Origin: Candidatus Enterococcus huntleyi
GTDB taxonomy: Bacteria; Bacillota; Bacilli; Lactobacillales; Enterococcaceae
NCBI RefSeq assembly: GCF_009933175.1
Contig: NZ_MAEJ01000015.1
Location: 82,768 to 146,767, forward strand
Length of the DNA: 64,000 bases
Reading direction: 5' to 3'
Position 1 is the first letter of the stretch, and every line of letters begins with the position of its first letter. This document shows, piece by piece, positions 27,524 through 38,045 of the stretch. The position numbers and the translations under genes were made by a program. Under the pieces are notes generated by a model that was given only the letters and a program-made list of their open reading frames with translations, ran no database searches and was not told the DNA's origin.

Positions 27524-29461
27524 TTAACGACTAAAGTTTTTCACTTCATCAGACATCGCTTCGACAAACATATTCAACTCTTCGACGCTTGTTTCTTTAC
27601 TACCGTAGCGACGAACATTGACTGTTGCCTCTTCCATTTCTTTGTCTCCGACAACTAATTGGTAAGGCACTTTTTGTGTTTGTGAACCACGAATCTTGTA
27701 GCCCATTTTTTCGTTACGATCGTCAACTTCGACACGTAACCCTTGCGCTTGCAAACGTTCTTTAACAGTATGTGCATATTCCGAATGAGCTTCAACTGAA
27801 ACTGGGATGATTGTTGCTTGGATTGGTGCTAACCAAGTTGGGAAAGCTCCTTTATAGACTTCTGTTAAGTAAGCAACAAAACGTTCCATTGTTGAAACGA
27901 TACCTCGGTGAATCACGACTGGACGGTGTGTATTTTCACCATCATCACCCACATAAGTTAAGTCGAAACGTTCAGGCAACAAGAAGTCCAATTGAATCGT
28001 TGATAAAGTTTCTTCGATTCCTAGGGCAGTTTTTACTTGAACATCCAATTTTGGTCCGTAGAAAGCTGCTTCGCCTTCTGCTTCAAAATAATCAACTTCC
28101 ATTTCATCCAAAGCTGCTTTCAACATGACTTGGGCTTTTTCCCACATTGCATCATCGTCGAAATATTTATCTGTATTTTTTGGATCACGATAGCTTAAGC
28201 GGAAACGATAATCCGTAATATTAAAGTCTTCATAGACAGCTAACATCAACTCCAATGTCCGTTTGAATTCATCTTTAATTTGATCTGGACGAACAAAAGT
28301 ATGTCCATCATTTAGAGTCATCTCACGCACACGTTGTAACCCTGATAAAGCCCCTGATTTTTCATAACGATGCATCATGCCAAGTTCAGCAATTCGAATC
28401 GGCAATTCGCGGTATGAATGAATATCATTTTTATAGACCATCATGTGATGCGGACAGTTCATCGGACGCAAGACCAGCATTTCGCCATCGCCCATGTCCA
28501 TTGGTGGGAACATATCTTCATGATAATGATCCCAGTGACCAGAAGTTTTATACAATTCAACATCCGCCATAATTGGAGTGTAAACGTGTTGATAGCCTAA
28601 GCTAATTTCTTTATCGACAATATAGCGTTCAATTGTACGACGAATTGTAGCGCCTTTTGGTAACCAGAATGGCAAGCCTGAACCGACTTCTTGAGAAACC
28701 ATGAAGAGATCCAATTCTTTTCCTAATTTACGATGGTCACGTTCTTTGGCTTCTTCTCTCATTTTGATAAATTCTTTCAAATCTTTTTTATCAAAGAAAG
28801 CTGTTCCGTAGACACGTTGCATCATATGGTTATCAGAATTTCCGCGCCAGTAAGCACCCGCCACTGACAATAATTTGAAGACTTGGATACGTCCAGTTGA
28901 AGGAACATGTACGCCACGACAAAGATCCACAAAATCGCCTTGGTCATAGACAGTAATCACTTCATCTTCTGGTAGATCAGTAATGAGTTCCACTTTGTAA
29001 GGATCACCCGCGAATAAGTCTAACGCTTCAGCTTTTGTCACGACTTTTCTAACAATTGGATTATTTTCTTTAACGATTTTCATCATTTCCGCTTCAATTG
29101 CTGGTAAATCTTCTGCTGTAATTGGGTTTTCACCATTGTCTGTGTCGTAATAAAAACCTGAATCGATCGCTGGTCCAACACCAAAATGAATATTTGGGAA
29201 CAAACGACGTAACGCATTGGCCATTAAATGAGCCGCTGAGTGACGCAAAATTCCTAATCCATCCTCGTGGTCTGGGGTAATAATTTCAATCTTACCGTCT
29301 TCTTCGATTGGGCGAGTTAAATCAATCAACTCCCCATTTAATTTGCCGGCTAAAGCTTTTTTTGCTAAGCCTTTTGAGATGCCTTCTGCAATTGCTAATG
29401 TTGTGATACCAGACTCGAATTCTTTAACTGCGCCATCTGGAAAAGTAATTTTAATTGCCAT
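27524..29461 (-). CDS. thrS: Threonyl-tRNA synthetase
   Basis: A 645-aa class IIa synthetase, the standard length. Order: TGS domain (1-62), editing domain with HSAAHLM, catalytic core with motif 2 ([20 protein letters not shown]) and zinc ligands including MNCPHH, then an anticodon-binding domain. Start at 29461 with AGGAGG 11 bp upstream; the 15 extra residues of the longer frame overlap the RBS. A threonine T-box precedes it. Confidence 0.96.
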   Translation of the reverse strand: MAIKITFPDGAVKEFESGITTLAIAEGISKGLAKKALAGKLNGELIDLTRPIEEDGKIEIITPDHEDGLGILRHSAAHLMANALRRLFPNIHFGVGPAIDSGFYYDTDNGENPITAEDLPAIEAEMMKIVKENNPIVRKVVTKAEALDLFAGDPYKVELITDLPEDEVITVYDQGDFVDLCRGVHVPSTGRIQVFKLLSVAGAYWRGNSDNHMMQRVYGTAFFDKKDLKEFIKMREEAKERDHRKLGKELDLFMVSQEVGSGLPFWLPKGATIRRTIERYIVDKEISLGYQHVYTPIMADVELYKTSGHWDHYHEDMFPPMDMGDGEMLVLRPMNCPHHMMVYKNDIHSYRELPIRIAELGMMHRYEKSGALSGLQRVREMTLNDGHTFVRPDQIKDEFKRTLELMLAVYEDFNITDYRFRLSYRDPKNTDKYFDDDAMWEKAQVMLKAALDEMEVDYFEAEGEAAFYGPKLDVQVKTALGIEETLSTIQLDFLLPERFDLTYVGDDGENTHRPVVIHRGIVSTMERFVAYLTEVYKGAFPTWLAPIQATIIPVSVEAHSEYAHTVKERLQAQGLRVEVDDRNEKMGYKIRGSQTQKVPYQLVVGDKEMEEATVNVRRYGSKETSVEELNMFVEAMSDEVKNFSR

Positions 29462-29520
29462 ATCTATCATTTCCTCCTCTATATTTGATCTGAAAAAGTC
29501 GTGCACCTGCCCTCGGAATA

Positions 29521-29725
29521 CAAAAAAAGTCCTAGCATCTCTAAAGATACTAGGACGAAAATTCGTGGTTCCACCTAATGTTCAAACACTTATTGTGTTC
29601 CTCAGCGTGGTAACGGTCCGACCGCCTTTGTTTCGACAAAGGTTTCGAAAGTGGTCATTCCTTGTGTCAAATCTAGAAAACTTTCAGCCAAGGTTTTCCT
29701 CTCTACTAGACGACAAACAAGTGCA
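29521..29725 (-). promoter_or_regulatory. T-box riboswitch leader of thrS (Thr specifier ACC)
   Basis: The minus strand shows T-box core AGGTGGAACCACG (about 29564-29576), the terminator GTCCTAGTATC...GATGCTAGGAC and seven T residues (29522-29528). Stem I includes AGTAGAGAGG. Specifier ACC at 29653-29655 in the context GAATG-ACC-ACTT matches threonine. The remaining 29726-29823 holds only AT-rich sequence. Confidence 0.9.
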
Positions 29726-29823
29726 GGTGTCTTTCTCATCAATCAATTATGTGTTAATTTAAACACTTCTGCCGAAAAAAAGCAAGTCTTTCGCGATGAA
29801 AATATTTTGTCTTTTTTCAGCGA

Positions 29824-30000
29824 CTACTTCCACGCTCCGTCAACTGCATAAGTGCCCTTTTTCATTTCATTGACAATTACATGAATATGTTCTTTCGGCG
29901 CACCGGTATTTTTGTGGACCGCCTCAGTGATATCCTTCATCATTCCGTCAAGCTGCTCTTTTGAACGGCCTTCGATTAATTCTACATGTACAAATGGCAT
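29824..30000 (-). CDS. 4-oxalocrotonate tautomerase family protein
   Basis: A 58-aa 4-OT family tautomerase. After Met removal the catalytic Pro1 ([16 protein letters not shown] start) is N-terminal; the family's later Arg region and [12 protein letters not shown] are present. Such proteins are small homohexamers; the physiological substrate in Lactobacillales is unknown. GGAAAGGTGG lies upstream of the ATG. Monocistronic between thrS leader and ASCH gene. Confidence 0.88.
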   Translation of the reverse strand: MPFVHVELIEGRSKEQLDGMMKDITEAVHKNTGAPKEHIHVIVNEMKKGTYAVDGAWK

Positions 30001-30124
30001 AATTTTTCCACCTTTCCCTTCGATTTGTTTCCTTAATGATATACTTTTTCTAACAGATAGAAAAGCCCTTTTTGTTGCACTTTATTTTAATCATTCTCTA
30101 CAAACGCCCTCTTTTTGCTAGCGA

Positions 30125-30577
30125 CTACTTGTAGACACACTCAAAATATTCGCATACACAAAGCATCTCTTGTGTAAAAATGAGTCCAGCTTCTTCAAGT
30201 GTTTCCCTGAAAAAAGTTTCATGCGCTGCTTGCCAATAAGCCAAACTTTTATCGCCCTCCCCTTCTAAAAAAGCATACTCTTCAGAAATTTGGTTGTACG
30301 GAATCAATTCAATTTTGGTTGTACGGATAATTGCCTTTGGTTGCCCTGCCCCGTCTAAGACTACACTGTATTCGCCAACTTTGGGTATTTCTTCTCCCTC
30401 TACTTGGTAACTTGGGTAAGCCGAAGTAGTCGCTGTTTTCTCTCCACGAAGCACCAACTCAACCAGCTCATCAGCCATTTCTGCTGTATTTCCGAAAGAC
30501 CAAGCTTGATAGCTATCACTTAGTTTATTTTCCTGTGCAAAATTCGCCCAATACATTTGACTCGTTAAATTTTTCAT
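30125..30577 (-). CDS. ASCH domain-containing protein
   Basis: A 150-aa ASCH-fold protein. The family hallmark LRGEKTATTSAYPSY (about 43-57) and VGEYSVVLDGAGQPKAIIRT follow the usual order. ASCH proteins are PUA-like and are thought to bind RNA; a few are nucleoside-related hydrolases. ATG at 30577 is chosen over an in-frame GTG four codons upstream; the RBS is weak for both. Confidence 0.85.
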   Translation of the reverse strand: MKNLTSQMYWANFAQENKLSDSYQAWSFGNTAEMADELVELVLRGEKTATTSAYPSYQVEGEEIPKVGEYSVVLDGAGQPKAIIRTTKIELIPYNQISEEYAFLEGEGDKSLAYWQAAHETFFRETLEEAGLIFTQEMLCVCEYFECVYK

Positions 30578-30724
30578 TTGGACACCCACTCAGTTTTTAT
30601 CAAGTATACCATAGTCACTCTTTGACATAAAAATAACATGTACACGATTAAACAGAACTAAAAGTTTGAACTCTCTTCAGATAATTTCACTCAGCTTCGT
30701 TACCAATTATTTATAAAATATTGA

Positions 30725-32509
30725 TTAATCATTTTTCGCTCGTAGCGCACTCAAAATTGAGACTGTATCGACTACTTCCTGTAACGCGGCACCTAGTAAT
30801 GCCGGGATAACTCCCGTACTTGCAATGAGCATCAAAATGACACAAATGAAAATACCGATTAAAACCGATTGTTTCGCAATGCGCATCGTTTCCTGTGCAA
30901 TTTTCACAGCTGTCGCCACACGCGTCAAATCATCCTTTAATATAACGGCATCCGCACTTTCGCTGGCCGCCGTCGAGCCATGTGCGCCCATCGCAATTCC
31001 GATATCAGCAACGGCTAGTGCAGGCGCATCATTGACGCCATCACCCACCATCACGATTGGCCGCTCTTCTTTTTTTGCCGCTCGAAGAACCTTAATTTTA
31101 TCTTTGGGTAAGCAGCGCGCATAGACTTTAGTAATCCCGACTTGTTGCGCAATCTCCTCAGCAATCTCTACTTGATCTCCGGTCAACATAACCAACTGTT
31201 GCACACCCAATTGTTTCAATTCAGCTAGCGTTTCCCTCGACTCTGCCCGAACAATATCTTTAAATGTCATGTAGCCCACCGGTTGATTATCCAGTGACAC
31301 ATAGATGATTGTTTGAGCGGTTTCTAATGGGACTGTGTGAGCAAATTCTGCTCGCCCAATCCTAATCTCATGCTGATTAACGACCGCTTTAATTCCTGAA
31401 CCAGTCACTTCCTCCAAATTAGTGACCGGTAACAAATCAAACTGTCCTTTCGTTTCGCTACTAATGGAGCGCGCTAAAATATGACTAGACTCTTGTTCGG
31501 CACTGGCTACATATTGAAGAAAGATTTCCTTCGTCATTGGCGATAAGGGAACGACTTGATCAATCGAAAGTTGTCCTTTGGTAATCGTCCCAGTTTTATC
31601 AAAAGCAAACGATTTAGCGTCAGCTAGTTTTTCCAAAGTGGTGCCTGTTTTGACAACAATTCCGTTTCGACTGGAACGACTCATTCCAGCAACTAATGCA
31701 ATCGGTGCCGCCAAAATTAGCGGGCAGGGAGAAGCCACAACTAAAACTTCTGCAAATCGAACCGGATCTTTAGTAATAATCCAAGCGATTCCCCCAATTA
31801 AATACGCAGCTAATGTAAATGGCACCGCATAACGATCCGCCATACGAACGAATTCTGCCGGCCGACTTTCAGATTCCTTCACGAGCTTGATTATGGTTTG
31901 GTACTGACTATCCATCGCCGATTTAGTCACCCTGACTGTCACTGAAAAATCACCATTCACACTACCAGACATCAATTCATCGCCAACTTTCTTTTCAGCA
32001 GGCGTTGATTCTCCTGTCAATGAAGACTCGTCAAATGTCGATTCGCCTTCAATTATAAGACTATCCACCGGTACAATTTCCCCAGGCTTAATCAATAATT
32101 GGTCTTTGATTGCCACCTCATCCACTGCAATCTCGGTTATCTGACCTTCGACAATTTTATGGGCAACTTGCGGTGAATTATCTAATAAAGCACGCAACTC
32201 TTTGCTGGCTTGACGTCCCGCATAATCCTCCAAACTATCGCCACCCGTCAGCATAATTAAGACCATCAGACTAGCCCAATATTCTCCTACCGCTAAAGTT
32301 GCAACAATCGCCGTGATAGCTAAAATATCGACGCCATACTTCCCCGATTTTAACGTCTTGATCATCTCTAATAACATCAGAAACGCCATGATTCCCCCAA
32401 CCAACATGACCAATAAATATGACAAAGTAGGCTTATGGAAGACAAACTCCAATACCAGTGCCAACACACCGACAAATAAAGTGAAAATGAATTTTTTGAA
32501 ATGACCCAT
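30725..32509 (-). CDS. P1B-type heavy-metal-translocating ATPase (SPC type)
   Basis: A 594-aa metal-exporting P-type ATPase. No N-terminal metal-binding domain; about two pairs of helices, actuator TGES (165-168), membrane motif SPCPL (260-264), phosphorylation site DKTGT (304-308), GDGVNDAPAL, and final helices. The SPC motif and missing N-terminal domain fit the P1B-4 group (Fe2+/Co2+/Zn2+ efflux). The usual SEHP nucleotide-domain motif reads SSHI. Start at 32509 with AGGAGG eight bases upstream. No metal regulator is adjacent. Confidence 0.9.
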   Translation of the reverse strand: MGHFKKFIFTLFVGVLALVLEFVFHKPTLSYLLVMLVGGIMAFLMLLEMIKTLKSGKYGVDILAITAIVATLAVGEYWASLMVLIMLTGGDSLEDYAGRQASKELRALLDNSPQVAHKIVEGQITEIAVDEVAIKDQLLIKPGEIVPVDSLIIEGESTFDESSLTGESTPAEKKVGDELMSGSVNGDFSVTVRVTKSAMDSQYQTIIKLVKESESRPAEFVRMADRYAVPFTLAAYLIGGIAWIITKDPVRFAEVLVVASPCPLILAAPIALVAGMSRSSRNGIVVKTGTTLEKLADAKSFAFDKTGTITKGQLSIDQVVPLSPMTKEIFLQYVASAEQESSHILARSISSETKGQFDLLPVTNLEEVTGSGIKAVVNQHEIRIGRAEFAHTVPLETAQTIIYVSLDNQPVGYMTFKDIVRAESRETLAELKQLGVQQLVMLTGDQVEIAEEIAQQVGITKVYARCLPKDKIKVLRAAKKEERPIVMVGDGVNDAPALAVADIGIAMGAHGSTAASESADAVILKDDLTRVATAVKIAQETMRIAKQSVLIGIFICVILMLIASTGVIPALLGAALQEVVDTVSILSALRAKND

Positions 32510-32755
32510 CTCTTTCTCCTCCTCTATGGAATCTACCACGCGTCTCTATTTCCTCAATCGGATTACTTCATAAGATTTCTAAAGTATTTATTGCTAATAA
32601 ATCAGCAGCCGTCTCTTATAAATTAGTCCTGTTCTTCTTCATTCAGAGTAATTCATAAATCAGCGAGAATAAACCGATAACCCTTAGATGAAAACAACTA
32701 TCACTCTCATCTCAACTAAAACGCTTCAGATAACAATTCGCCACAACCAGCATAG

Positions 32756-32792
32756 CAAAAAAAGAGCAGAACCCTGACACAGTTCTACTCCT
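32756..32792 (-). terminator. Terminator downstream of the ANT(6)-like gene
   Basis: GAGCAGAAC (32764-32772) pairs with GTTCTACTC (32782-32790), with seven T residues following on the minus strand. The rest of 32510-32875 has no supported feature. Confidence 0.75.
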
Positions 32793-32875
32793 ATTTTCTC
32801 GTTATCAATTATTTTCATTTCGCAATTACTTATCTACGATTCATAAATCCGTCCACGGGCTTTCTAAACCCGACA

Positions 32876-33739
32876 TCAGCCTCGAGCTTTTGCCTGATCA
32901 TACCAACGATGCGTATAACTCATCAATGCCTGACCCTGATTCCCCTCATAGCGCAGACCACTAGTTTCAGCATATTTTTCAGCAGTCTGGTGGAATAAAG
33001 CTTCCATATTACACAAACTTCGCCAGCAGCTATCCTCTGTTCGCAAATCAAGTAAATTATCTAAGGCCTGATTTTCCGCCTCACTGAGATAGCGACTCAA
33101 ATATTTGTAATTCTTCCCAACACTCAATGAATAGTGGGTCTCTTCCCCTATCTGCCAACTAAATAGACGCAATAATTCCTGATAACAATGCATATACAAA
33201 TGATCTCGCGCATAGGCCAACTCTTTTCGGAAAAGTCCTTTGACGACATAGGTACTGACCCACCAAAATTCATTGCAACAATCTGAAAATTCTCTATTCG
33301 TTGGTTTCTGTACCCAATAATCCTTGTCTGTCGCTCGTGGCACTGCAGGTAAAATATGTGAAGGATCATAGATTATTTCAATCAGACGATCCTCTTTTAA
33401 CCAATTCTCAACTTCTGATAAGGGACACAGCATCAAGTCAATCCGCGTATCATCCGTGAATTGCATCAAAAAGGTAAAACGTTTCCCTAGACTAGGCGCA
33501 AATAAAGCCATTTCTTCTGGCGTTTGCATAATCAACCGTTCGCCGAATTCATCTAACCAAGACCGATCAGCCAGCAGCTTTGCCAAATCATTGACGACAT
33601 ACACAATATCATAATCTTGAAATTGATCTTTAGGTGCTCTCCGATTTGTTCTCGAACCATTCATCCCGACGGCCAAAATTTCTGGACGTCTTCTCGCGAT
33701 ATCAATAATTTGTTGCATCATTTCAGCTTCTGTTCTCAC
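32876..33739 (-). CDS. Aminoglycoside 6-adenylyltransferase-like nucleotidyltransferase (ANT(6)/AadE family)
   Basis: A 287-aa ANT(6)-family protein. The nucleotidyltransferase core GMNGSRTNRRAPKDQFQDYD (about 25-44) has the GS and DxD elements, and TRIDLMLCP carries the third acidic residue. Family length is 286-302 aa. The GTG start at 33739 has GAGG nine bases upstream. Chromosomal ANT(6)-like genes occur in enterococci and bacilli and do not all confer streptomycin resistance, so resistance is not assumed. No mobile element is next to it. Confidence 0.83.
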   Translation of the reverse strand: MRTEAEMMQQIIDIARRRPEILAVGMNGSRTNRRAPKDQFQDYDIVYVVNDLAKLLADRSWLDEFGERLIMQTPEEMALFAPSLGKRFTFLMQFTDDTRIDLMLCPLSEVENWLKEDRLIEIIYDPSHILPAVPRATDKDYWVQKPTNREFSDCCNEFWWVSTYVVKGLFRKELAYARDHLYMHCYQELLRLFSWQIGEETHYSLSVGKNYKYLSRYLSEAENQALDNLLDLRTEDSCWRSLCNMEALFHQTAEKYAETSGLRYEGNQGQALMSYTHRWYDQAKARG

Positions 33740-33878
33740 TCTCTTACACCTCACCCTTACATACTATATGATTAATTTATTCTAAAAGTTATAAAGAAAA
33801 CCCTAAATTCATAGGAATTTCTACATCTATTTCTTTTCTTTGCTACACTTAGTTTATCAAATAGAAAGGACTCATTCT

Positions 33879-34460
33879 ATGAAAAAGTGGCAAAAATACA
33901 TAAGTATCCTCTTAGCAATTGGCGCTTGCTATGCACTCTTAATCATCGGTCTATTATTCAGCCAAACAAAAGCGACACCAGCAGAAGACGTCCAAACCTT
34001 GCTTGTCTTAGGTGCGCAAATCCGCGGCAAGGACGAGACGGAAGCTTACCCCAGTCCTGTTTTAAAAGAACGTTTGGATGCGGCATTTGACTACTGGACA
34101 GAGCATCCAAAAATAACTATTATCGTCAGTGGCGGAAAAGGCGCTGATGAACCTACTACAGAAGCGGCGGTCATGTCCAGCTACCTGATTGACAAAGGAA
34201 TTCCTAAAAATTCCATCCTGCTCGAAGATCAATCCAAAAGAACCCAAGAAAATATCCAGTTTTCAAATGAACGATATACTCTAGATAAAGTGGCCGTTGT
34301 TACCAATGATTTCCATATGTACCGTGCTCAAATGCTCGCCAAGAGACAAGGCGTTACACAGGTCAGCGGTCTTTCTGCAAAATCGAAGACGTCTGCAACT
34401 GTTTCTAACTACCTACGAGAGATTCTCGCTCTAGGCTACGGCTTTCTTTTCGATTGGTAG
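33879..34460 (+). CDS. YdcF/SanA-like DUF218 (ElyC) family membrane protein
   Basis: A 193-aa protein with an N-terminal transmembrane anchor (about 7-27) and an extracytoplasmic DUF218 domain: LVLGAQIRGK (about 46-55), IIVSGGKGADEPTTEAAVM, and the late VVTNDFHMYRAQMLA. The family is linked to envelope integrity and vancomycin sensitivity in other bacteria. Start at 33879 with AAAGGA upstream. Divergent from the ANT(6) gene. Confidence 0.86.
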   Translation: MKKWQKYISILLAIGACYALLIIGLLFSQTKATPAEDVQTLLVLGAQIRGKDETEAYPSPVLKERLDAAFDYWTEHPKITIIVSGGKGADEPTTEAAVMSSYLIDKGIPKNSILLEDQSKRTQENIQFSNERYTLDKVAVVTNDFHMYRAQMLAKRQGVTQVSGLSAKSKTSATVSNYLREILALGYGFLFDW

Positions 34461-34635
34461 AACAATGCGCTTTCTATCCACGATTACCCATAAGTAATCT
34501 ACAAATTATTCACTTTTTTTCGATCATACGCTGACACTTATAGTCTAGCACAAACTAAAACGAGAAAATTATCTTTTCTGGTTTTTTTGTGCTATACTTT
34601 TATGTCGTCATTGGACGCCTAGGAGGACTGCATAC

Positions 34636-36915
34636 ATGAATGAAAAACAAATCGAACAGCAACATGTCACTGAGACGATTACTTTAATAAACCTAGAAAA
34701 ACAACTCTTGTCACAGCAAAATAAACAAGCCGCACAAGAGATGGAACAACAATCAAAAGAAACTTCTGCTTTCAAAATACGCACGGGTTCCAATGAATCA
34801 TTCTATGAATCCGTTGTTGAATATCGCCAACACGAACAAGAACTGTTAATCAAATATAATTCGGTGGCGACGCAAGAAAAAAGAATAAAAACCTTGACTA
34901 CCATGTCCGATAGTCCCTACTTTGCTCGCATTGATTTTAAAGAAGAGAATGAAGTAGAAACTTTATACTTAGGTATCGCTTCTTTACGCAACAAGGATGA
35001 GGAGACACTCGTGATTGACTGGCGTGCCCCCATCGCCAACCTCTACTACGAAGGTGAGTTAGGTGAAGCTTACTACGAATCAGTTGACGAACAACTCCAA
35101 GTTGAGCTCTTATTAAAGCGCCAATTTAAAATAAAAGAGGGCCAAATTTTATCGATGGTCGATACTTCAGAAGCAATTAACGACGATTTCCTACTAGAAA
35201 TTCTCGATGAAGCGTCTAGCTCACGGATGAAAAATATTGTAGCAACTATCCAAAAATCCCAAAACCAAATTATCCGTGATAGCCAAAGTAAAGTCATGCT
35301 GATTGAAGGAATCGCCGGCAGCGGAAAAACATCCGCCCTGCTTCAAAGAGTCGCTTTTATTCTATATCATAATCGAAAATGGCTAGAGTCAGAACAAGTC
35401 CTACTCTTCTCACCTAACCATCTATTCACTGATTACATCTCGACAGTTTTACCCTCTTTAGGTGAAAGTGGCATTCCCACACAAACCTTCAGAAATTATA
35501 TTGAACAACTGCTACCTGGCCTCGAACTAAAAGAAGAAGTCAATCGTGAAGAACTCTTTTTATCAGGCGATGAAAATAAGATTGAACGGCTAAAAAGTGG
35601 CTTATACCTAGTCAAACAAATGACTCGTTATACAAAAGCTATCACTGAGTTCGGTCCCCTTTTTCGTGATTTAAAATTAGATGGACGAATCGTCGTGCCA
35701 AAAGAAAAAATTCGTGGGTGGTATCAGGCAACCAACGTGCAATTACCGATGTACCAACGGATGGTCCTACTCCAAACGAAGCTTATGAATAAATTGGGTG
35801 GACTTCAAAATGAGGAACGCAAACAATCGTGGGTCAAAGAAATGGTCGACATAAAAATCGAAGAAGTCTTTGAAGCAAATCCTGATATGGATTACACCGA
35901 AGAAAAAGAAAAAAGTATCCGTAAAAAAATAGCTAAACAATTAGTCGAAAAAAAATTCAGAAAAATTGAACGGCTCATTCAAAATTATCGATTTATTAAT
36001 GCACAAAAACAATATTTACACTTTCTACAGAACGTTTCGCCAAAGATTTTAGCTGATAAAGGCATTACCCAGGAACAATGGAATGACTCCTTGAAAGAAT
36101 TGCGTCAACATTTGAAAAACAAAGAAATTCCACAAGAAGATGCCGTGTTGTTTTTCTTGCTATTGAAGAAACTCCACCCTGTGGATGTTCTACAAAAGGC
36201 TCGTTATATTTTTGTTGACGAGATGCAAGATTTTTCACCCGCTCAAGTCGCTTTGCTACGTCAATTGTATCCAAAAGCTAATATGACCTTCTGTGGCGAT
36301 TTAAACCAGAAAGTCTTCGGCAACGAAACAATCGTCGCTTCTATCAACGACTTATTTCCAGAGCAGCCAGTGACTCGCTTCCAGCTGACCACTAGCTACC
36401 GTTCAACAAAAGAAATCACTGATTTTGCCAACCAATTTTTAGCCCAAGAGGAACAAGTCGAGACAACTGCGCGTGACGGTAAATTACCAACGCTTGTCCA
36501 ATCTTCTAAAGAAGGCGATACACTTAATTGGCTATTGAAACACCTTACAGAAACAAAGGAGCAGGCTCAGTATTGGCGGACAGCGATTATTTGTAAACAT
36601 GCCGAGGACTGTCAAGACTTATACGACAAACTCCCTAGCACCCTGCATTCAGAGGTCCAACTAATTGTCGATGAAGATGACTTTATGAAACGTTCCCTAA
36701 TCATTATTCCCGCTTACCTAGCAAAAGGCTTAGAATTTGATCGAGTATTTGCTTGGAATGTCGGCGCTGAAACATTTTCAACCGAGCAAGATAAATTAGT
36801 CCTCTATACAATCTGTACCCGAGCTATGCATGAATTGACTCTCTTAGCTAATCAACAAGCAAGCCAATTAGTAGCCAATCAGAATGCCAACCTCGTGGAA
36901 ACTATTCAACTTTAA
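34636..36915 (+). CDS. helD: HelD-like superfamily 1 helicase (RNA polymerase recycling)
   Basis: A 759-aa UvrD/HelD-type SF1 ATPase. The coiled-coil N-terminal arm (1-75) that inserts into RNA polymerase is followed by DWRAPIANLYYEG (129-141), Walker A EGIAGSGKTS (224-233), DEMQDFSPAQ (Walker B) and QLTTSYRST. This layout matches B. subtilis HelD, which releases stalled RNA polymerase. AGGAGG precedes ATG 34636, and a TATACT -10 lies at about 34590. Confidence 0.9.
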   Translation: MNEKQIEQQHVTETITLINLEKQLLSQQNKQAAQEMEQQSKETSAFKIRTGSNESFYESVVEYRQHEQELLIKYNSVATQEKRIKTLTTMSDSPYFARIDFKEENEVETLYLGIASLRNKDEETLVIDWRAPIANLYYEGELGEAYYESVDEQLQVELLLKRQFKIKEGQILSMVDTSEAINDDFLLEILDEASSSRMKNIVATIQKSQNQIIRDSQSKVMLIEGIAGSGKTSALLQRVAFILYHNRKWLESEQVLLFSPNHLFTDYISTVLPSLGESGIPTQTFRNYIEQLLPGLELKEEVNREELFLSGDENKIERLKSGLYLVKQMTRYTKAITEFGPLFRDLKLDGRIVVPKEKIRGWYQATNVQLPMYQRMVLLQTKLMNKLGGLQNEERKQSWVKEMVDIKIEEVFEANPDMDYTEEKEKSIRKKIAKQLVEKKFRKIERLIQNYRFINAQKQYLHFLQNVSPKILADKGITQEQWNDSLKELRQHLKNKEIPQEDAVLFFLLLKKLHPVDVLQKARYIFVDEMQDFSPAQVALLRQLYPKANMTFCGDLNQKVFGNETIVASINDLFPEQPVTRFQLTTSYRSTKEITDFANQFLAQEEQVETTARDGKLPTLVQSSKEGDTLNWLLKHLTETKEQAQYWRTAIICKHAEDCQDLYDKLPSTLHSEVQLIVDEDDFMKRSLIIIPAYLAKGLEFDRVFAWNVGAETFSTEQDKLVLYTICTRAMHELTLLANQQASQLVANQNANLVETIQL

Positions 36916-36929
36916 ACGAATTCTAAAAA

Positions 36930-36976
36930 AAATCGCACCTATCAGTAGTATCCTACTGAACAGGTGCGATCTTTTT
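36930..36976. terminator. Bidirectional terminator downstream of helD
   Basis: ATCGCACCT (36932-36940) pairs with AGGTGCGAT (36962-36970), with nested CAGTAG/CTACTG and A/T tracts at both ends. It serves helD and the convergent gene. Confidence 0.9.
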
Positions 36977-37613
36977 ATACGCTAAAACTCATAGGTCCAT
37001 ATTTCAAACTGACGATTTTTAAAATAGTTCTCAATTCAGAAATATTCTCTTCCGAAGACTCATCAAATACTTTTGTATGTCGACCGACTTTTTTATTATT
37101 AATCAAGCGATAAATACGGTTCCATTCGATGAATTGTTCAAGAGAATTGAAATTACTTAGTGGAAATCCAGCGCCATCAAAAATTTCTGATAAGCGAAAA
37201 TTCAAAAAAGCACTATCCAAATAAATCGGTCCATTTTTCAAATCGGTCTTGTGTTTATCCATAATAATTTTATCTGGCTGATGTTCTAAATACCAAGCCA
37301 ACAACAGTAAAAATCCCTCAAACCGATAGCTATCTGAAAATAATAATTGCGCATTCGTCGATTTCCTAAAGATCAGCGGAATGCGATAAATTTTCCGATA
37401 AACTAACGTTGGCAGATGTTCAAAAGTACAAGTTAAATAACGATTCAAATAGCCAGTCGATTGAAAACTCGCCAATAAGTAACTCTGCACACCAAATGAC
37501 TGATATTGTTCACACAAGTAAGAGCAAGCCTCAACCGGTACAGCTAGTTCTTCAACTTTCTTATAGCCACTCAAAATACGATTAAAAGGTTCCAAAATAA
37601 TTGCTTGCATCAC
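36975..37613 (-). CDS. Uncharacterised protein, 212 aa
   Basis: I do not recognise this protein. No signal peptide or transmembrane helix; mixed alpha/beta character, aromatic-rich (for example FHL-type segments, LVYRKIYRIPLIFRK, FEGFLLLLAWYLEH) and a basic/acidic C-terminus. The frame uses normal codons for the region and ends in the shared terminator. ATG at 37613 or the next codon; the RBS (AAGGAG) is a few bases upstream. Monocistronic. Confidence 0.6.
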   Translation of the reverse strand: MMQAIILEPFNRILSGYKKVEELAVPVEACSYLCEQYQSFGVQSYLLASFQSTGYLNRYLTCTFEHLPTLVYRKIYRIPLIFRKSTNAQLLFSDSYRFEGFLLLLAWYLEHQPDKIIMDKHKTDLKNGPIYLDSAFLNFRLSEIFDGAGFPLSNFNSLEQFIEWNRIYRLINNKKVGRHTKVFDESSEENISELRTILKIVSLKYGPMSFSV

Positions 37614-38045
37614 CTGAATTCTCCTTAATATATCAATATATCATGCTTTTTAGCCCCTAAGTATCAAATTAAATAAGGTTCAATTTTTCTTGTTCACTTA
37701 CTTAAAAATCACTTACATTATTCTCTCTTCATAGTAGCATAATTCTTTCATAATAAAAACCCAAATCATCGTCAATTTCAAATTAAATAACATACCTTCT
37801 TTACACAAAGAATTAGATAATGATCGTTATTAAATAACACGATACAGGCTTTCTAATCGTTCGCTGTAATCCTACAACTCCCCTAAACTAATTTGACCAT
37901 TCCAAACCTATTCCGCGAGCATACAACTTTTCTAAACCTCCCTCTGATAGGTGATAAATTAATTAGTTTTTATTTCCCCATATAACGGCTGAGTTTGATA
38001 TACTGAGAGAGGTTGATTGTACATAACCCTAAATTTATTGAAGTT

